Of a stretch of 24,316 nucleotides of DNA, positions 14,941 to 22,785 are shown one piece after another (position 1 is the first letter of the stretch; every line of letters starts with the position of its first letter). Made by a program: the position numbers and the translations under genes. The notes under the pieces were generated by a model, which saw only the letters and a program-made list of their open reading frames with translations, searched no databases and was not told where the DNA came from. The stretch covers positions 1-24,316 of the forward strand of contig JALHTX010000035.1 in the NCBI GenBank assembly GCA_022866015.1. The letters run 5' to 3'. This DNA comes from Thermoplasmatota archaeon. GTDB lineage: Archaea; Thermoplasmatota; E2; DHVEG-1.

Positions 14941-15477
14941 TTATTTTAAATAAATAGAAAACATAATGATCGAAAAATATATTACACAAACAATCAATAA
15001 AATTATTATAATCATTTTTATTAATTTTGGATGTCTATTTTCAAATTTTCCTTCCAACTTTATTACGCGATTTACGATTTTATCGCTCGTATTAGGAGAT
15101 AGAAAAGCAAATGAAAATAATAAGAAAAATAAGAAAAAAAGACTAATGAAATTAATATCTTGTAAACCAGTCAGGTGAGAATATATAAAAATTGTTAGAA
15201 ACAAACTGAACATGTATGAACTTATGATTCCAAAAAGATTAATTGAAGAATCGTTTCTTGATCGTGTTAAAAAAATATAGTAAATTATCACGAATATTAT
15301 ATACATCATAAATGTTAGAATCATAAACTCTCGAAAGTTCTCTTTAGAATTTGCAACGAGAAACCCACCAATTATTAAAAAAACTTGAACTAATCTTTCC
15401 CGAGTTTGTATTTCTCGATAATAATCATCGTTCGTTTTTACTTTTTTAGGCATAAATATTATTTTGTATCCGCTCAT
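14941..15477 (-). CDS. Integral membrane protein of unknown function (178 aa)
   Basis: After a basic N-terminus of about 28 residues there are about five hydrophobic segments: RLVQVFLIIGGFLVA, FMILTFMMYIIFVIIYYIFL, a segment around IISSYMFSLFLTIFIY, FISLFFLFFLLFSFAFL, and a final one around IIIILLIVCVIYFSIIMFSI. No family motif is visible. The start is uncertain: ATG at 15475-15477, or Met9 (MPKK) 24 bases later. Neither has a good Shine-Dalgarno sequence. It precedes the SEC-C pair on the same strand with a 157-bp gap, so it may or may not belong to that group. Confidence 0.6.
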   Translation of the reverse strand: MSGYKIIFMPKKVKTNDDYYREIQTRERLVQVFLIIGGFLVANSKENFREFMILTFMMYIIFVIIYYIFLTRSRNDSSINLFGIISSYMFSLFLTIFIYSHLTGLQDINFISLFFLFFLLFSFAFLSPNTSDKIVNRVIKLEGKFENRHPKLIKMIIIILLIVCVIYFSIIMFSIYLK

Positions 15478-15936
15478 TGTAATTAAATATTAACAAAAAC
15501 TTGCTAAGGGTTAATTAAAATACTTTAAATTCTTTGTTTAAAAGAAGACAACTTGTAAGGACGTCTTAATAACTATTCAAAGTATGCTATCTGTAGTAAA
15601 TCCTCTTTGATCCCATTTTATGCTCTGATTAATGCAATTCTAAAACCCATGTAAATCAGTTTTTAATTAATGTTTTTATTTCAAACTTTTTTTCGTTTAT
15701 CACTATTAACTCTTAAAGATCTTGCATAATACACTCTTGATTAAGAATGTTTTTTTGTTGTAAAGGAAGAATTATAAAGAAAATAGTCTATAATTCATGT
15801 GTGATATTATCCTTTTAAGAGCATCTGTTATAATGTATTTTAGGGAGAACTTTAAGGCGAAAAAACCCGCATGAAAAATGAAAATAAACGACTGTTCGCA
15901 TAAATTTAACTATAAACTTTTTTATTTCTGTATAGT
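15478..15936. other. Gene-poor region, AT-rich
   Basis: I find no gene on either strand in this 459-bp stretch. The only recognisable item is AAAAAACCCGCA at 15860-15871, shared with 11958-11969. It probably contains sequence left behind by decay of the restriction gene to its right. Confidence 0.5.
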
Positions 15937-16404
15937 TTATGAAATGTGATATGTCTGCCGTGACAATTTGATATTTTTAAATTTTTGTCTCCGATTGCAT
16001 AATGTTTCTTCTTCTTTTTTTTCAATTATTTCTTTTAACTTATTTCCATATTCATCAATTTCTTCTTGAGTAATATTTTCAGGAAAACCATCAAAATCGG
16101 GATCTGTAAATAATCTAGTAGATCCGGTATAATCAATTATTGTAAAATATAATTTATCCCTATCTGGAAATAACCTAGTTCCACGTCCAATAATTTGTTT
16201 AAATTCAACCATAGAATTAATTGGTTTAAATAAAACAATATTTGCACAAGTAGGAGCATCGATACCTGTTGTTAACATTTGAGAAGTTGTAAGAATTACT
16301 AGAGAAACTTTTTCGGGGTCTTGAAAGTCATCTAAAAACTTTCGTCCTAGTTTTCCTTCATCAGAAACAACCCTTGCAACATAATGAGGGTATTTGATAG
16401 TCAA
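15937..16404 (-). pseudogene. Remnant of type I restriction enzyme HsdR (helicase C-terminal part)
   Basis: The 155 residues from TTG at 16404 match only the second RecA-like domain of HsdR-type SF2 helicases: KYPHYVARVVSDEGKLGR, motif V LTTSQMLTTGIDAPTC, NIVLFKPINSMVEFKQ and motif VI QIIGRGTRLF, then DYTGSTRLFTDPDFDGFPE. HsdR is typically about 800-1100 residues; the nuclease domain, Walker A and DEAH motifs are absent. The frame is open back to TAA near 16425, and the upstream codons (EENND) still look family-like, so the break is a deletion near there. The last 20 residues do not follow the family and may be frameshifted. No HsdM or HsdS is present. Confidence 0.8.
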
Positions 16405-16417
16405 ATCATTATTTTCC

Positions 16418-16564
16418 TCATATTAAAACAATTTTAATTCCATTTTTTGTTTTACATTCAGGACAATCCAATCCCCCAGACAATACCATCAGCATATTTT
16501 TACCGTTGCCAGAGGTTTTGAAAGTTTGTTTGCATATTTCACATTGAACTATACTTTGTTTCAT
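16418..16564 (-). CDS. Small zinc-ribbon protein (48 aa)
   Basis: The complement strand from ATG at 16562-16564 encodes MKQSIVQCEICKQTFKTSGN, then GKNMLMVLSGGLDCPECKTK and NGIKIVLI. Two CxxC pairs (Cys8/Cys11 and Cys34/Cys37) form a typical zinc ribbon. It starts 14 nt after the primase stop, and the AGAGGT in the end of the primase gene can serve as its ribosome site, so it belongs to the replication operon. Its role, perhaps DNA or protein binding, is unknown. Confidence 0.65.
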   Translation of the reverse strand: MKQSIVQCEICKQTFKTSGNGKNMLMVLSGGLDCPECKTKNGIKIVLI

Positions 16565-16578
16565 TTTTAATCTTAATC

Positions 16579-19098
16579 CTACCTCTTTGATTCTTTATTT
16601 ATTACTCCATAGGGAGTTTTTTCCAATATTCCCTCTTTCAACATACCTTCTATAGAAGAATTTGGGAATTGTTTTTTAAGGATTTTTTCATCTACTGGTT
16701 GATTTGCAGTCACATAAAACAGTATTTCTTGACATATTGGATTGGATTCTGCTTTGCGGGTAGTCACCGCAACGTGTTTCTCGATAGCTTCGTTAGGCGA
16801 CCCGCAATGTGATTTTTCAGCTTCCTCTTCGAGAGAATCATCATTTTTTGGGGTACGTTGCTGACTTTGCTGTAAATCGCATATAGAGAGGGGTTTTAAA
16901 CCTAATATTTGGTGTTTATTATTTATATAGTCGCATAATTCCACTATAAATCCGCAGAGTGAATCTTTTATATCTGTTAAATCGTCATTTTTACATTGCG
17001 GGTCGAAAAGCGATGCTATCTGTTGTTTGCTTTGCGGGTACTCTCCGCAACGTCCGCAATGTACATCGTAGCATTTATCCATTAATTCATCTGGCGATAA
17101 CCAATTTATGTTTGAAACAATAGTTAAATCAGAGACATAATATTGTGTTACTTCTTTAAAATTACAAGTTGGGTCTGCTTTTTGTGTAGTAGAAATTAAT
17201 CCTTTATTTACCAATCCCTCTAATAATTTATCACATTTATCTCTTCCCATATTTGATTTATCTCTAATTGTAGAGGGTTTTATTGGACTATCTGTGTTTG
17301 TATCTCTTAATATATCCAGTATTTTTTCTTCAAAGATATTTAATGCTTGTTTTGATTTTCCGTTTGTGTTTATAAAGGTGAACATTCCAAACCAATAATC
17401 AAAGAAATCAGCAACTATTCTCCCTTTTTCATCTGTTTTTCTCTGTTGTTGGTGTAAAACCGCACTGCTTTTTATATAATCACTTAATTTTGCAAAGTGT
17501 GTTCTTTCTAATAATGAATTTGGAAGCATATCTTCTAAAATTTCAGTATAAGGTATAATTACTTCTTTTCTCTGTAATAATTTTAATGCATTTTTAAAAT
17601 CATCATTTGGTGTTTCTTCTAATCCTAGATTTTTCTTAGAAACAAGTTTTTTAACGTGTTTTGTAACTGCATCACTTGTATCTACCCTTATAAAATCCCA
17701 TCGTCTTATTCCCTCTTCATCTATTGCAGATTGCAGACTTGTAACAATTATTACTGGTTTTCCGTTGATTTTTATGTGTTGCAATTTTCTTTTATCATCT
17801 AGAGTTGTTGTTTCATTTTCACCAGATGCCATAGTTCTAAGAGCATCACACTGTAAAAATTCTCTTGTTGGGTCTTCTAGATATAATACTTTTCCATCCC
17901 ATGTGTCGCCTTCTGTTATCCAGTAGTTTAAAGATTTATCAGAGATTCCAGTTCTATGAATAAAATTTACACCTTTTTCTAGTATAACATTTCCGACATT
18001 TTTCACTAAACAATCCTTCCCTCCGCCTGTTTTATCGCTTACAAGAATATTACTGCTTGTGGGATATACGTTTTTAACTAATCTAAGATGGATTTTATTT
18101 ACTAAAACAAGGATTTTATCTTCATCTCCGACTATATTTTTTTCAATTTCTTTTAAAATATTTAGTAATAATTTTGGGTCTTTCAGTATTTCCTGTGATT
18201 TTTTTTCTTTCTCCGGAGTAATTGTTTCTTCTTTTGGAGTGGATTCTTTTTGATTGTCAATTTCATATCCATATTTTCCTGCTATTGCAAGAATCTGTTG
18301 AAATTTTTCTGGACTTCTTTTAAATAAATCCTTGGTGCATTCAGAGCAATCAACGATTCCTTCTATGATTCCTATCAATGTTACTGCATCTCCTCCAGTT
18401 CCATCCCTGAAACAGTGCCATACTCCATTTGCATCTTTATCAAAGTCTATTCTGAAATTTTTCCCTGTGGTGCTTCCATGTACTGGGTGAACACCTTGTA
18501 GACTTCCATCTGGATTTTCTTTTAGTCCTTCTATTGTTTTTGCAACATTTTCAATATCCCAATTTAATCCACTAGATGTTAATTCTTTTTCTTCTTTAAT
18601 ATAAGGTTTTATAAATTCATCTAATTCTTTAGGTGTGATTTCTGCGATTGGTTCGTTGTGGAGTATTTCATAAAGACCTCCGTTTGGGTGTTTACTTCCA
18701 ATTCCTACAACAAATTTTCCTAATGCTTGGATTTCCCCGTGATGGATTTTATCTTTATCTGTTAAAACTTTATTTTTATACCCTTTACAAGTTAAATAAA
18801 TATGTATTTTTTTACTTCCCGTCTGTATTGTTAACGTCTTTGGAATTTTAAATAACATATCTTTTGCAAATTCATCTCTATCACAATCTACTACAACAAC
18901 ATCATTGTATCCACATTTAAAACCGTAGGATTCACTTTTTGGAGACTTACAATATTCAATAAACTCATTATCTGTATATTTATAATCTGCTCCAAGTGTC
19001 CAGTCATTTTCTAGGGGTTCTTTGCGTTTTTTTCCTGTTTTACACTTGATGAATCTATATTTAGGATTTTTATAGATTTCTGGAATTTCTAGTGTCAT
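16579..19098 (-). CDS. Replication protein: primase-polymerase, CHC2-like zinc domain, P-loop helicase
   Basis: The 839-residue protein is the element's replication protein. Residues about 1-165 look like an archaeo-eukaryotic prim-pol domain: VVVVDCDRDEFA (DxD at 71/73), then HGEIQALGKFVVGIGSKHPN (119-139 region). Residues about 200-245 resemble a CHC2/primase zinc domain: HPVHGSTTGKNF, WHCFRDGTGGDA. A P-loop ATPase follows, with Walker A SDKTGGGKDC (Lys361), Walker B VLYLED (404-409), sensor VTS (about 452) and an Arg pair (465-466). A winged HTH sits at about 605-640. The C-terminal 180 residues are less ordered and cover GC-rich DNA repeats. It starts directly after the stop of the 87-aa gene and is followed by the zinc ribbon. 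Confidence 0.85.
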   Translation of the reverse strand: MTLEIPEIYKNPKYRFIKCKTGKKRKEPLENDWTLGADYKYTDNEFIEYCKSPKSESYGFKCGYNDVVVVDCDRDEFAKDMLFKIPKTLTIQTGSKKIHIYLTCKGYKNKVLTDKDKIHHGEIQALGKFVVGIGSKHPNGGLYEILHNEPIAEITPKELDEFIKPYIKEEKELTSSGLNWDIENVAKTIEGLKENPDGSLQGVHPVHGSTTGKNFRIDFDKDANGVWHCFRDGTGGDAVTLIGIIEGIVDCSECTKDLFKRSPEKFQQILAIAGKYGYEIDNQKESTPKEETITPEKEKKSQEILKDPKLLLNILKEIEKNIVGDEDKILVLVNKIHLRLVKNVYPTSSNILVSDKTGGGKDCLVKNVGNVILEKGVNFIHRTGISDKSLNYWITEGDTWDGKVLYLEDPTREFLQCDALRTMASGENETTTLDDKRKLQHIKINGKPVIIVTSLQSAIDEEGIRRWDFIRVDTSDAVTKHVKKLVSKKNLGLEETPNDDFKNALKLLQRKEVIIPYTEILEDMLPNSLLERTHFAKLSDYIKSSAVLHQQQRKTDEKGRIVADFFDYWFGMFTFINTNGKSKQALNIFEEKILDILRDTNTDSPIKPSTIRDKSNMGRDKCDKLLEGLVNKGLISTTQKADPTCNFKEVTQYYVSDLTIVSNINWLSPDELMDKCYDVHCGRCGEYPQSKQQIASLFDPQCKNDDLTDIKDSLCGFIVELCDYINNKHQILGLKPLSICDLQQSQQRTPKNDDSLEEEAEKSHCGSPNEAIEKHVAVTTRKAESNPICQEILFYVTANQPVDEKILKKQFPNSSIEGMLKEGILEKTPYGVINKESKR
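16751..17062. repeat. GC-rich TTGCGG repeat cluster inside the primase gene
   Basis: A 25-bp segment at 16751-16775 recurs at 17029-17053 with 23 identities. Each copy contains the inverted repeat TTGCGG-N7-CCGCAA. CGACCCGCAATGT at 16798-16810 is the exact complement of ACATTGCGGGTCG at 16993-17005, and a further CCGCAATGT lies at 17054-17062. The two 25-bp copies are 278 bp apart, so they are read in different frames and encode different peptides; the conservation is at DNA level. They are strikingly GC-rich in an AT-rich gene. Possible origin iterons or replication-protein sites. Confidence 0.7.
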
Positions 19099-19362
19099 TT
19101 AGAACTCCTCCGGAATATCATCAAGAACAATATCGGTCAAAGCCAGTAAGCGTATAATTTTGCATTCTATTGCTGATAATTTTGTTCTACTTTTGAAGTA
19201 TAATACATTTTCTCCTACTTTCAAAATTCTCCCCATGAACTTTGTGCCAGATTCTAGCTCAAAAAATATGAGGCATTTTGCATCTAAAAATTTTTCAACT
19301 ATTTCTTTTTGCATTTTTCTTTCCTCTCTAGATATTAATTGATGGGAGCCACTAAATTTCAT
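19099..19362 (-). CDS. 87-aa protein of the replication operon, possible Sm-like fold
   Basis: After about 20 charged residues the protein reads FFELESGTKFMGRILKVGEN and VLYFKSRTKLSAIECKIIRL, a strand-rich pattern with G-x-I/V, D/E-N-x-L-x-F and a final I-x-x-I/L that resembles an Sm/LSm-like small barrel. That is pattern recognition only. The stop codon directly abuts the ATG of the primase gene, so the two are translationally linked. It may be an accessory replication or RNA-binding protein. The start at 19362 could instead be Met17. Confidence 0.6.
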   Translation of the reverse strand: MKFSGSHQLISREERKMQKEIVEKFLDAKCLIFFELESGTKFMGRILKVGENVLYFKSRTKLSAIECKIIRLLALTDIVLDDIPEEF

Positions 19363-19478
19363 CTTCTCATCCCTTTTATTTTGCTTATTTCCTATATGAT
19401 TTGTTGATAATGCTATTTAAAATTATCCTGTAAATACGACAAAACGATATTTTGTAGATATAATAGGAAACAAATGTT

Positions 19479-20258
19479 TCATAATATAGTTTTATCATAA
19501 ATCTTCTTTAATTCTTCTTCATCCAAATACAGATAGTGTGACAAATCGATATTTCCTTTGATGCTATGCCCCATAAGAATCTCTTTAACAGCAAAATCTC
19601 CTCCTCTTTTAGTCCATGTCTGTGAAAAATATTTACGTAAATCTTTGACCTTTATTGGTGCTTTTCTGAATAATCTGCTAATGTGAGAAGCACTAAAAAG
19701 AGATTTAAGTCTCCTCTCCTTGTTGAATTGCCCTATAAATGATTCTAAAGCTCTCTGGGCCTCTACATCAAAGAATGATACCCTACTCCTCTTTGTTTTT
19801 GTTGTTTGATTATTGCTTGGATTATGCCTCACATAGACGGTTCTACTATTGATGTCAATATCTTTTGGTGTAAGTTGATACAATTCTTCTGCACGTAATC
19901 CAGAACTTGCTCCTAATAAGACTATAGCCCAAATTTGCTTATTATACGTATTGTTTTTAAAATATTCCAAAGTCTTCTCTATATCGCTTATTGTCACTCT
20001 CATTGGTATATATTCCGGTTCGCCCACTATCTTTAATTTATCTAGCCAATCAATGTTCAGATGTCTTAAAAATAATCGAATTTGTAATAATCTTTTTCTA
20101 TAACTTGCAACACAGTATTTTTTCTGGATTCTATTACAATACAATAAGGTTTTTTCTTTGCTTACCTTCCACTTACAGGATTCAAGATAATCTTTTATAA
20201 ATATTTCAATTTGATATAACCACTTTTTAGATGTGCCCCCTGCTTTACGAAAACACAC
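19479..20258 (-). CDS. Integrase C-terminal catalytic part, SSV-type tyrosine recombinase (int(C))
   Basis: From GTG at 20258 the product is 259 residues. Catalytic residues fit a tyrosine recombinase: Arg122 in ASSGLRAEELYQL, Lys in the TKTKRSRVSF hairpin (about 154-156), KDLR (Lys205/Arg208) in the position where bacterial enzymes have HxxR, Gly-His at 230-231 (LMGHS), and the nucleophile Tyr242 in LSHYLYLDEEEL. KxxR instead of HxxR is the form of SSV-type archaeal integrases. The frame stays open upstream across the att repeat to 20354, then meets TAA inside the tRNA (20355-20357). With int(N) it would form a 331-residue enzyme, close to SSV1 integrase (335). As integrated it lacks its N-terminus and may be transcribed by read-through from tRNA-Gly. 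Confidence 0.92.
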   Translation of the reverse strand: MCFRKAGGTSKKWLYQIEIFIKDYLESCKWKVSKEKTLLYCNRIQKKYCVASYRKRLLQIRLFLRHLNIDWLDKLKIVGEPEYIPMRVTISDIEKTLEYFKNNTYNKQIWAIVLLGASSGLRAEELYQLTPKDIDINSRTVYVRHNPSNNQTTKTKRSRVSFFDVEAQRALESFIGQFNKERRLKSLFSASHISRLFRKAPIKVKDLRKYFSQTWTKRGGDFAVKEILMGHSIKGNIDLSHYLYLDEEELKKIYDKTIL

Positions 20259-20309
20259 GTATGATTGCAGTTCGGATTTTTTTATACTCCTAATTGCATC
20301 TATATCTTG

Positions 20310-20353
20310 AGTGCGGGCGCCGGGATTTGAACCCGAGTTATAAGCTTGGCAAG
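20310..20353 (-). repeat. Right attachment site (44-bp direct repeat within tRNA-Gly)
   Basis: Identical to 5992-6035. Its 20313-20353 part supplies the anticodon loop, 3' anticodon strand, variable loop, T arm and 3' acceptor strand of the intact tRNA-Gly, so the element rebuilt the gene on integration. The remaining 3 bp lie beyond the tRNA 3' end. Confidence 0.93.
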
Positions 20354-20384
20354 CTTAAGTGATACCAGACTACACTACACCCGC
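20313..20384 (-). tRNA. tRNA-Gly (GCC)
   Basis: The complement strand folds into a 72-nt cloverleaf. The acceptor stem GCGGGTG pairs with CGCCCGC (one U-G). The D arm begins GTG and closes with CAC. The anticodon stem TAAGC/GCTTA encloses loop TTGCCAA, anticodon GCC for glycine. The T arm has loop TTCAAAT with stem TCGGG/CCCGG (one U-G). CCA is not encoded. A TATA-like TTTTTAAAAT lies about 15-25 nt upstream. It is the integration target. Confidence 0.95.
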
Positions 20385-20440
20385 AAAACAAATAATTTTA
20401 AAAATCATGAAGCAGAAATCCCTTAAAAAGCGTTATGGTT

Positions 20441-21751
20441 CTATTTGTATATTCTCTTAAGAGGTTTTGAAAGATGTCTACGAGCACAAATAGGCACTTC
20501 ATAAAAACCTGTTTTAATCATCCTATCCTGTTTTTTAATAATAGGTACATCACTTATAGTTCTACATCTAACACATTTAAAACCTTGATTCTCACCCTTT
20601 GATTTCATATGTTTGCCAAATTTTGGACAAACTGGGTTTTCAACTTTTACAAACTTTTCTTCAAGATTTTTAACAAATATTTTCTCAAGATTAACTGTTA
20701 AAGGTTTTTCTCTGACACCACCATAAACAACCAGCATATCACCAACAATTAATTCTCTTACAATATGTCTAAATTCCTTTGTTGGTTCATATGCTGCACA
20801 ATCAATTTTCCCTGTTTCATCTTTTATTTCAAAGATAACATGCCCACCTTTAATAGTTACTGGCTGCCCATATACGATGCCTTCTAAAATTACAGATTCA
20901 AAAGATTTAACTTCAACAATTTTTTTTCTTTGCAGATGCTCATCAGTTCCCTGATTACTCTCAAAGATAATCCAACTATCAATTTCTCCTGAAATAACCA
21001 TTTTTTTTGCATCAACTAAATCATCTATTTTCTCACCACGTATACCAAAAAGTATAGGACAAGGAGAACTAGGAACTAATCGATTATGATTATTTGAATA
21101 ATCAAAATTATCAAAAGTAGAAGGAAAGCTTTCATTCATTATTTTTACAGATTTATCATCCACAAATCTTTTACTACCCCACTTATCTTTTTTTCTATAT
21201 GCAATCAACTCATATGTTCTATCTTTAGTAGGATTCCATGCTATAGAACAAGTTGCACCAATAAGACCTCTACAGTTTTTATAACCTTTAAAAACTGCTT
21301 TTTTGTCTTTTAAAAAACTTTTGATTTCATCAATAGATAATATGTCTTTTACAGCCTTATCATATAACTTATAATTAGGTTGTTTTTTAAGTAAGACAAA
21401 ACCTGAGTTAGTATTATCGTCTTCAAACCAAGAAAACTCATTAATTGTATCCTTCACAACTTTTGCTATTTCACTAGTATTCTCGATCTCTGAAAAATTA
21501 CTATAACAAAAAATATCTTTATTATTAATTTCACCTATTTTTATTTTTTTGCCTTTTCTTTTTCCAACTTTAAAGCAGATTGCGCCATTTCCGCGTGTTT
21601 TCCATGGTATATTTGGGTTAAGCCTAACTAATCTTGGAAAATCAATAATATCAAAACCTTTCTCTGATAATCTTTTTATCAATACACAAGCAGTATGGGT
21701 AGTACAACCCCCTTTGCATGAATCAGTATCATCGATACCTATCCAAATAAT
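20441..21751 (-). CDS. tiaS: tRNA(Ile2) 2-agmatinylcytidine synthetase TiaS
   Basis: TiaS attaches agmatine to C34 of tRNA-Ile2 so it reads AUA. From the conserved N-terminus IWIGIDDTDSCKGGCTTHTA (family DDTDS motif) the protein continues through an OB-fold-like region (SVILEGIVYGQPVTIKGGHV ... GGVREKPL) to a zinc ribbon (CPKFGKHM ... FKCVRCRT). The first ATG/GTG/TTG in frame is TTG at 21682, which would remove the DDTDS motif. Upstream the frame is open to TAA at 21770-21772 but has no standard start. I start at ATT 21749-21751, preceded by GGGGGTG on the complement strand, giving 436 residues. A frameshift or sequencing error is the alternative. Confidence 0.85.
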   Translation of the reverse strand: MIWIGIDDTDSCKGGCTTHTACVLIKRLSEKGFDIIDFPRLVRLNPNIPWKTRGNGAICFKVGKRKGKKIKIGEINNKDIFCYSNFSEIENTSEIAKVVKDTINEFSWFEDDNTNSGFVLLKKQPNYKLYDKAVKDILSIDEIKSFLKDKKAVFKGYKNCRGLIGATCSIAWNPTKDRTYELIAYRKKDKWGSKRFVDDKSVKIMNESFPSTFDNFDYSNNHNRLVPSSPCPILFGIRGEKIDDLVDAKKMVISGEIDSWIIFESNQGTDEHLQRKKIVEVKSFESVILEGIVYGQPVTIKGGHVIFEIKDETGKIDCAAYEPTKEFRHIVRELIVGDMLVVYGGVREKPLTVNLEKIFVKNLEEKFVKVENPVCPKFGKHMKSKGENQGFKCVRCRTISDVPIIKKQDRMIKTGFYEVPICARRHLSKPLKRIYK

Positions 21752-21769
21752 TTTACACCCCCGATATTC

Positions 21770-21777
21770 TTATATAT
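21770..21777. promoter_or_regulatory. Shared near-palindromic TATA box for tiaS and the HTH regulator
   Basis: TTATATAT reads as a TATA box in both directions. On the plus strand it lies 27-34 nt before the ATG at 21804; on the complement it lies 19-26 nt before the proposed ATT start of tiaS. Both transcripts could therefore be nearly leaderless and compete for the same TBP site. Confidence 0.45.
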
Positions 21778-21803
21778 GGTGAATTTTTATTGTTTTACAC
21801 ATA

Positions 21804-22766
21804 ATGCAACGTGAAGAGATTATAAATCAAGTCAGAGAAACCCTTGCTAATGCAGGGTTTTATTTATCTGAACTATACTCAATGCGACAAGTAGGATTTG
21901 ACTTAGTCGCAAGAAGGGATAATTCACTACTTATAATTAAAGTTTTAACAAATATCGATGCGATGACAGAGGATTTAGCAAATGAACTTCGGACACTTGC
22001 GATACTACTTAAAGCATGTCCTCTTTTAATAGGTGAAAAAACAGGGTTTAGAAACTTAGAGCACGATGTATTGTATGATAGATTTGGGATACAAGCAATA
22101 ACTAATGACACACTTAAAAACCATTTACTTGAAGGAATGCCTCTAGATGTATATGCTGCACCAGGTGAATTATATGTCAATCTAGATAAAGAAAAAATAA
22201 AAACCCTAAGAAGAGAGCAGAACCTATCCATAGGTTCATTTGCTAGAGAAATAAAGGTATCGCGTAGAACAATCCAGATGTATGAAGAAGGGATGAATGC
22301 TACAATTGAGGTAGCACTAAGAATAGAGGATGTGCTTGGAGAAAATATAACAGTTCCAATCGATATATTACAACATAATATTAAAAACGATGATTTTAAA
22401 CAAGTTACTAAAAGACAAGAAGTAATAGGTGAATTTCAACGTGAAATATTTACAATACTTGAAAAAATAGGTTATAGAGTTATACCGATAGAAAAAGCTC
22501 CTTTTGAAGCAATAAGCCAAGATAAAAAGAAGATTCTTCTCACTTGTGTCGATAGATATGATGAAAAACTTTTAAAGAAGGCAAGAATCGTTAGTAGCAT
22601 TTCAAATATAACTGAGAAACATGCAGTAATCATATCTGATAAAGATGTTTCAAAGAAAAATATAAGTGGAACTCCGCTGATTGTTAAAAAGGAACTAAAA
22701 AAGGCTCGTGGGCCAGAAGAAATACTTGAATTAATCCTTGAAAGACTCTATAATAAAAGTATATAA
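21804..22766 (+). CDS. Archaeal HTH-type transcriptional regulator
   Basis: The 320-residue protein has an N-terminal alpha/beta domain (about 1-110; GFDLVARRDNSLLIIKVLTN resembles a nuclease-like fold core), then DVYAAPGELYVNLDKEKIK and an XRE-type HTH at about 130-182 (REQNLSIGSFAREIKVSRRT, then IQMYEEGMNATIEVALRIE), and a C-terminal domain repeating features of the first. This layout is that of a conserved archaeal family annotated as putative HTH-type regulators of unknown target. It is divergent from tiaS and upstream of rpl1. The ATG probably starts a leaderless mRNA. Confidence 0.85.
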   Translation: MQREEIINQVRETLANAGFYLSELYSMRQVGFDLVARRDNSLLIIKVLTNIDAMTEDLANELRTLAILLKACPLLIGEKTGFRNLEHDVLYDRFGIQAITNDTLKNHLLEGMPLDVYAAPGELYVNLDKEKIKTLRREQNLSIGSFAREIKVSRRTIQMYEEGMNATIEVALRIEDVLGENITVPIDILQHNIKNDDFKQVTKRQEVIGEFQREIFTILEKIGYRVIPIEKAPFEAISQDKKKILLTCVDRYDEKLLKKARIVSSISNITEKHAVIISDKDVSKKNISGTPLIVKKELKKARGPEEILELILERLYNKSI

Positions 22767-22785
22767 CTAATTAATTAACCAAACT

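Larger units (their letters stand above)
5992..20353. mobile_element. Integrated SSV-type element at tRNA-Gly(GCC), about 14.3 kb
   Basis: Two perfect 44-bp direct repeats (5992-6035 and 20310-20353) bound the segment; the right one is part of an intact tRNA-Gly gene and the left one is a detached tRNA 3' fragment. A tyrosine recombinase gene lies 51 bp inside the right repeat. The excised circle would be 14,318 bp. Core genes are the split integrase, a primase/helicase replication protein and small partners. Cargo or accessory genes include a MEDS histidine kinase, exported proteins, Lrp-like regulators, a SEC-C protein module and an HsdR remnant. No capsid, portal or ATPase packaging gene is recognisable, so plasmid-like or unknown-virus origin stays open. 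Confidence 0.9.

Noticed and set aside
21683..21751. tiaS starting at TTG 21682 (413 residues)
   Set aside because: That start would remove the DDTDS motif that is encoded in frame just upstream and is conserved in TiaS.
21549..21782. 77-codon plus-strand frame opposite tiaS
   Set aside because: It is antisense to the conserved TiaS N-terminus, including the DDTDS region, and has no features of its own.
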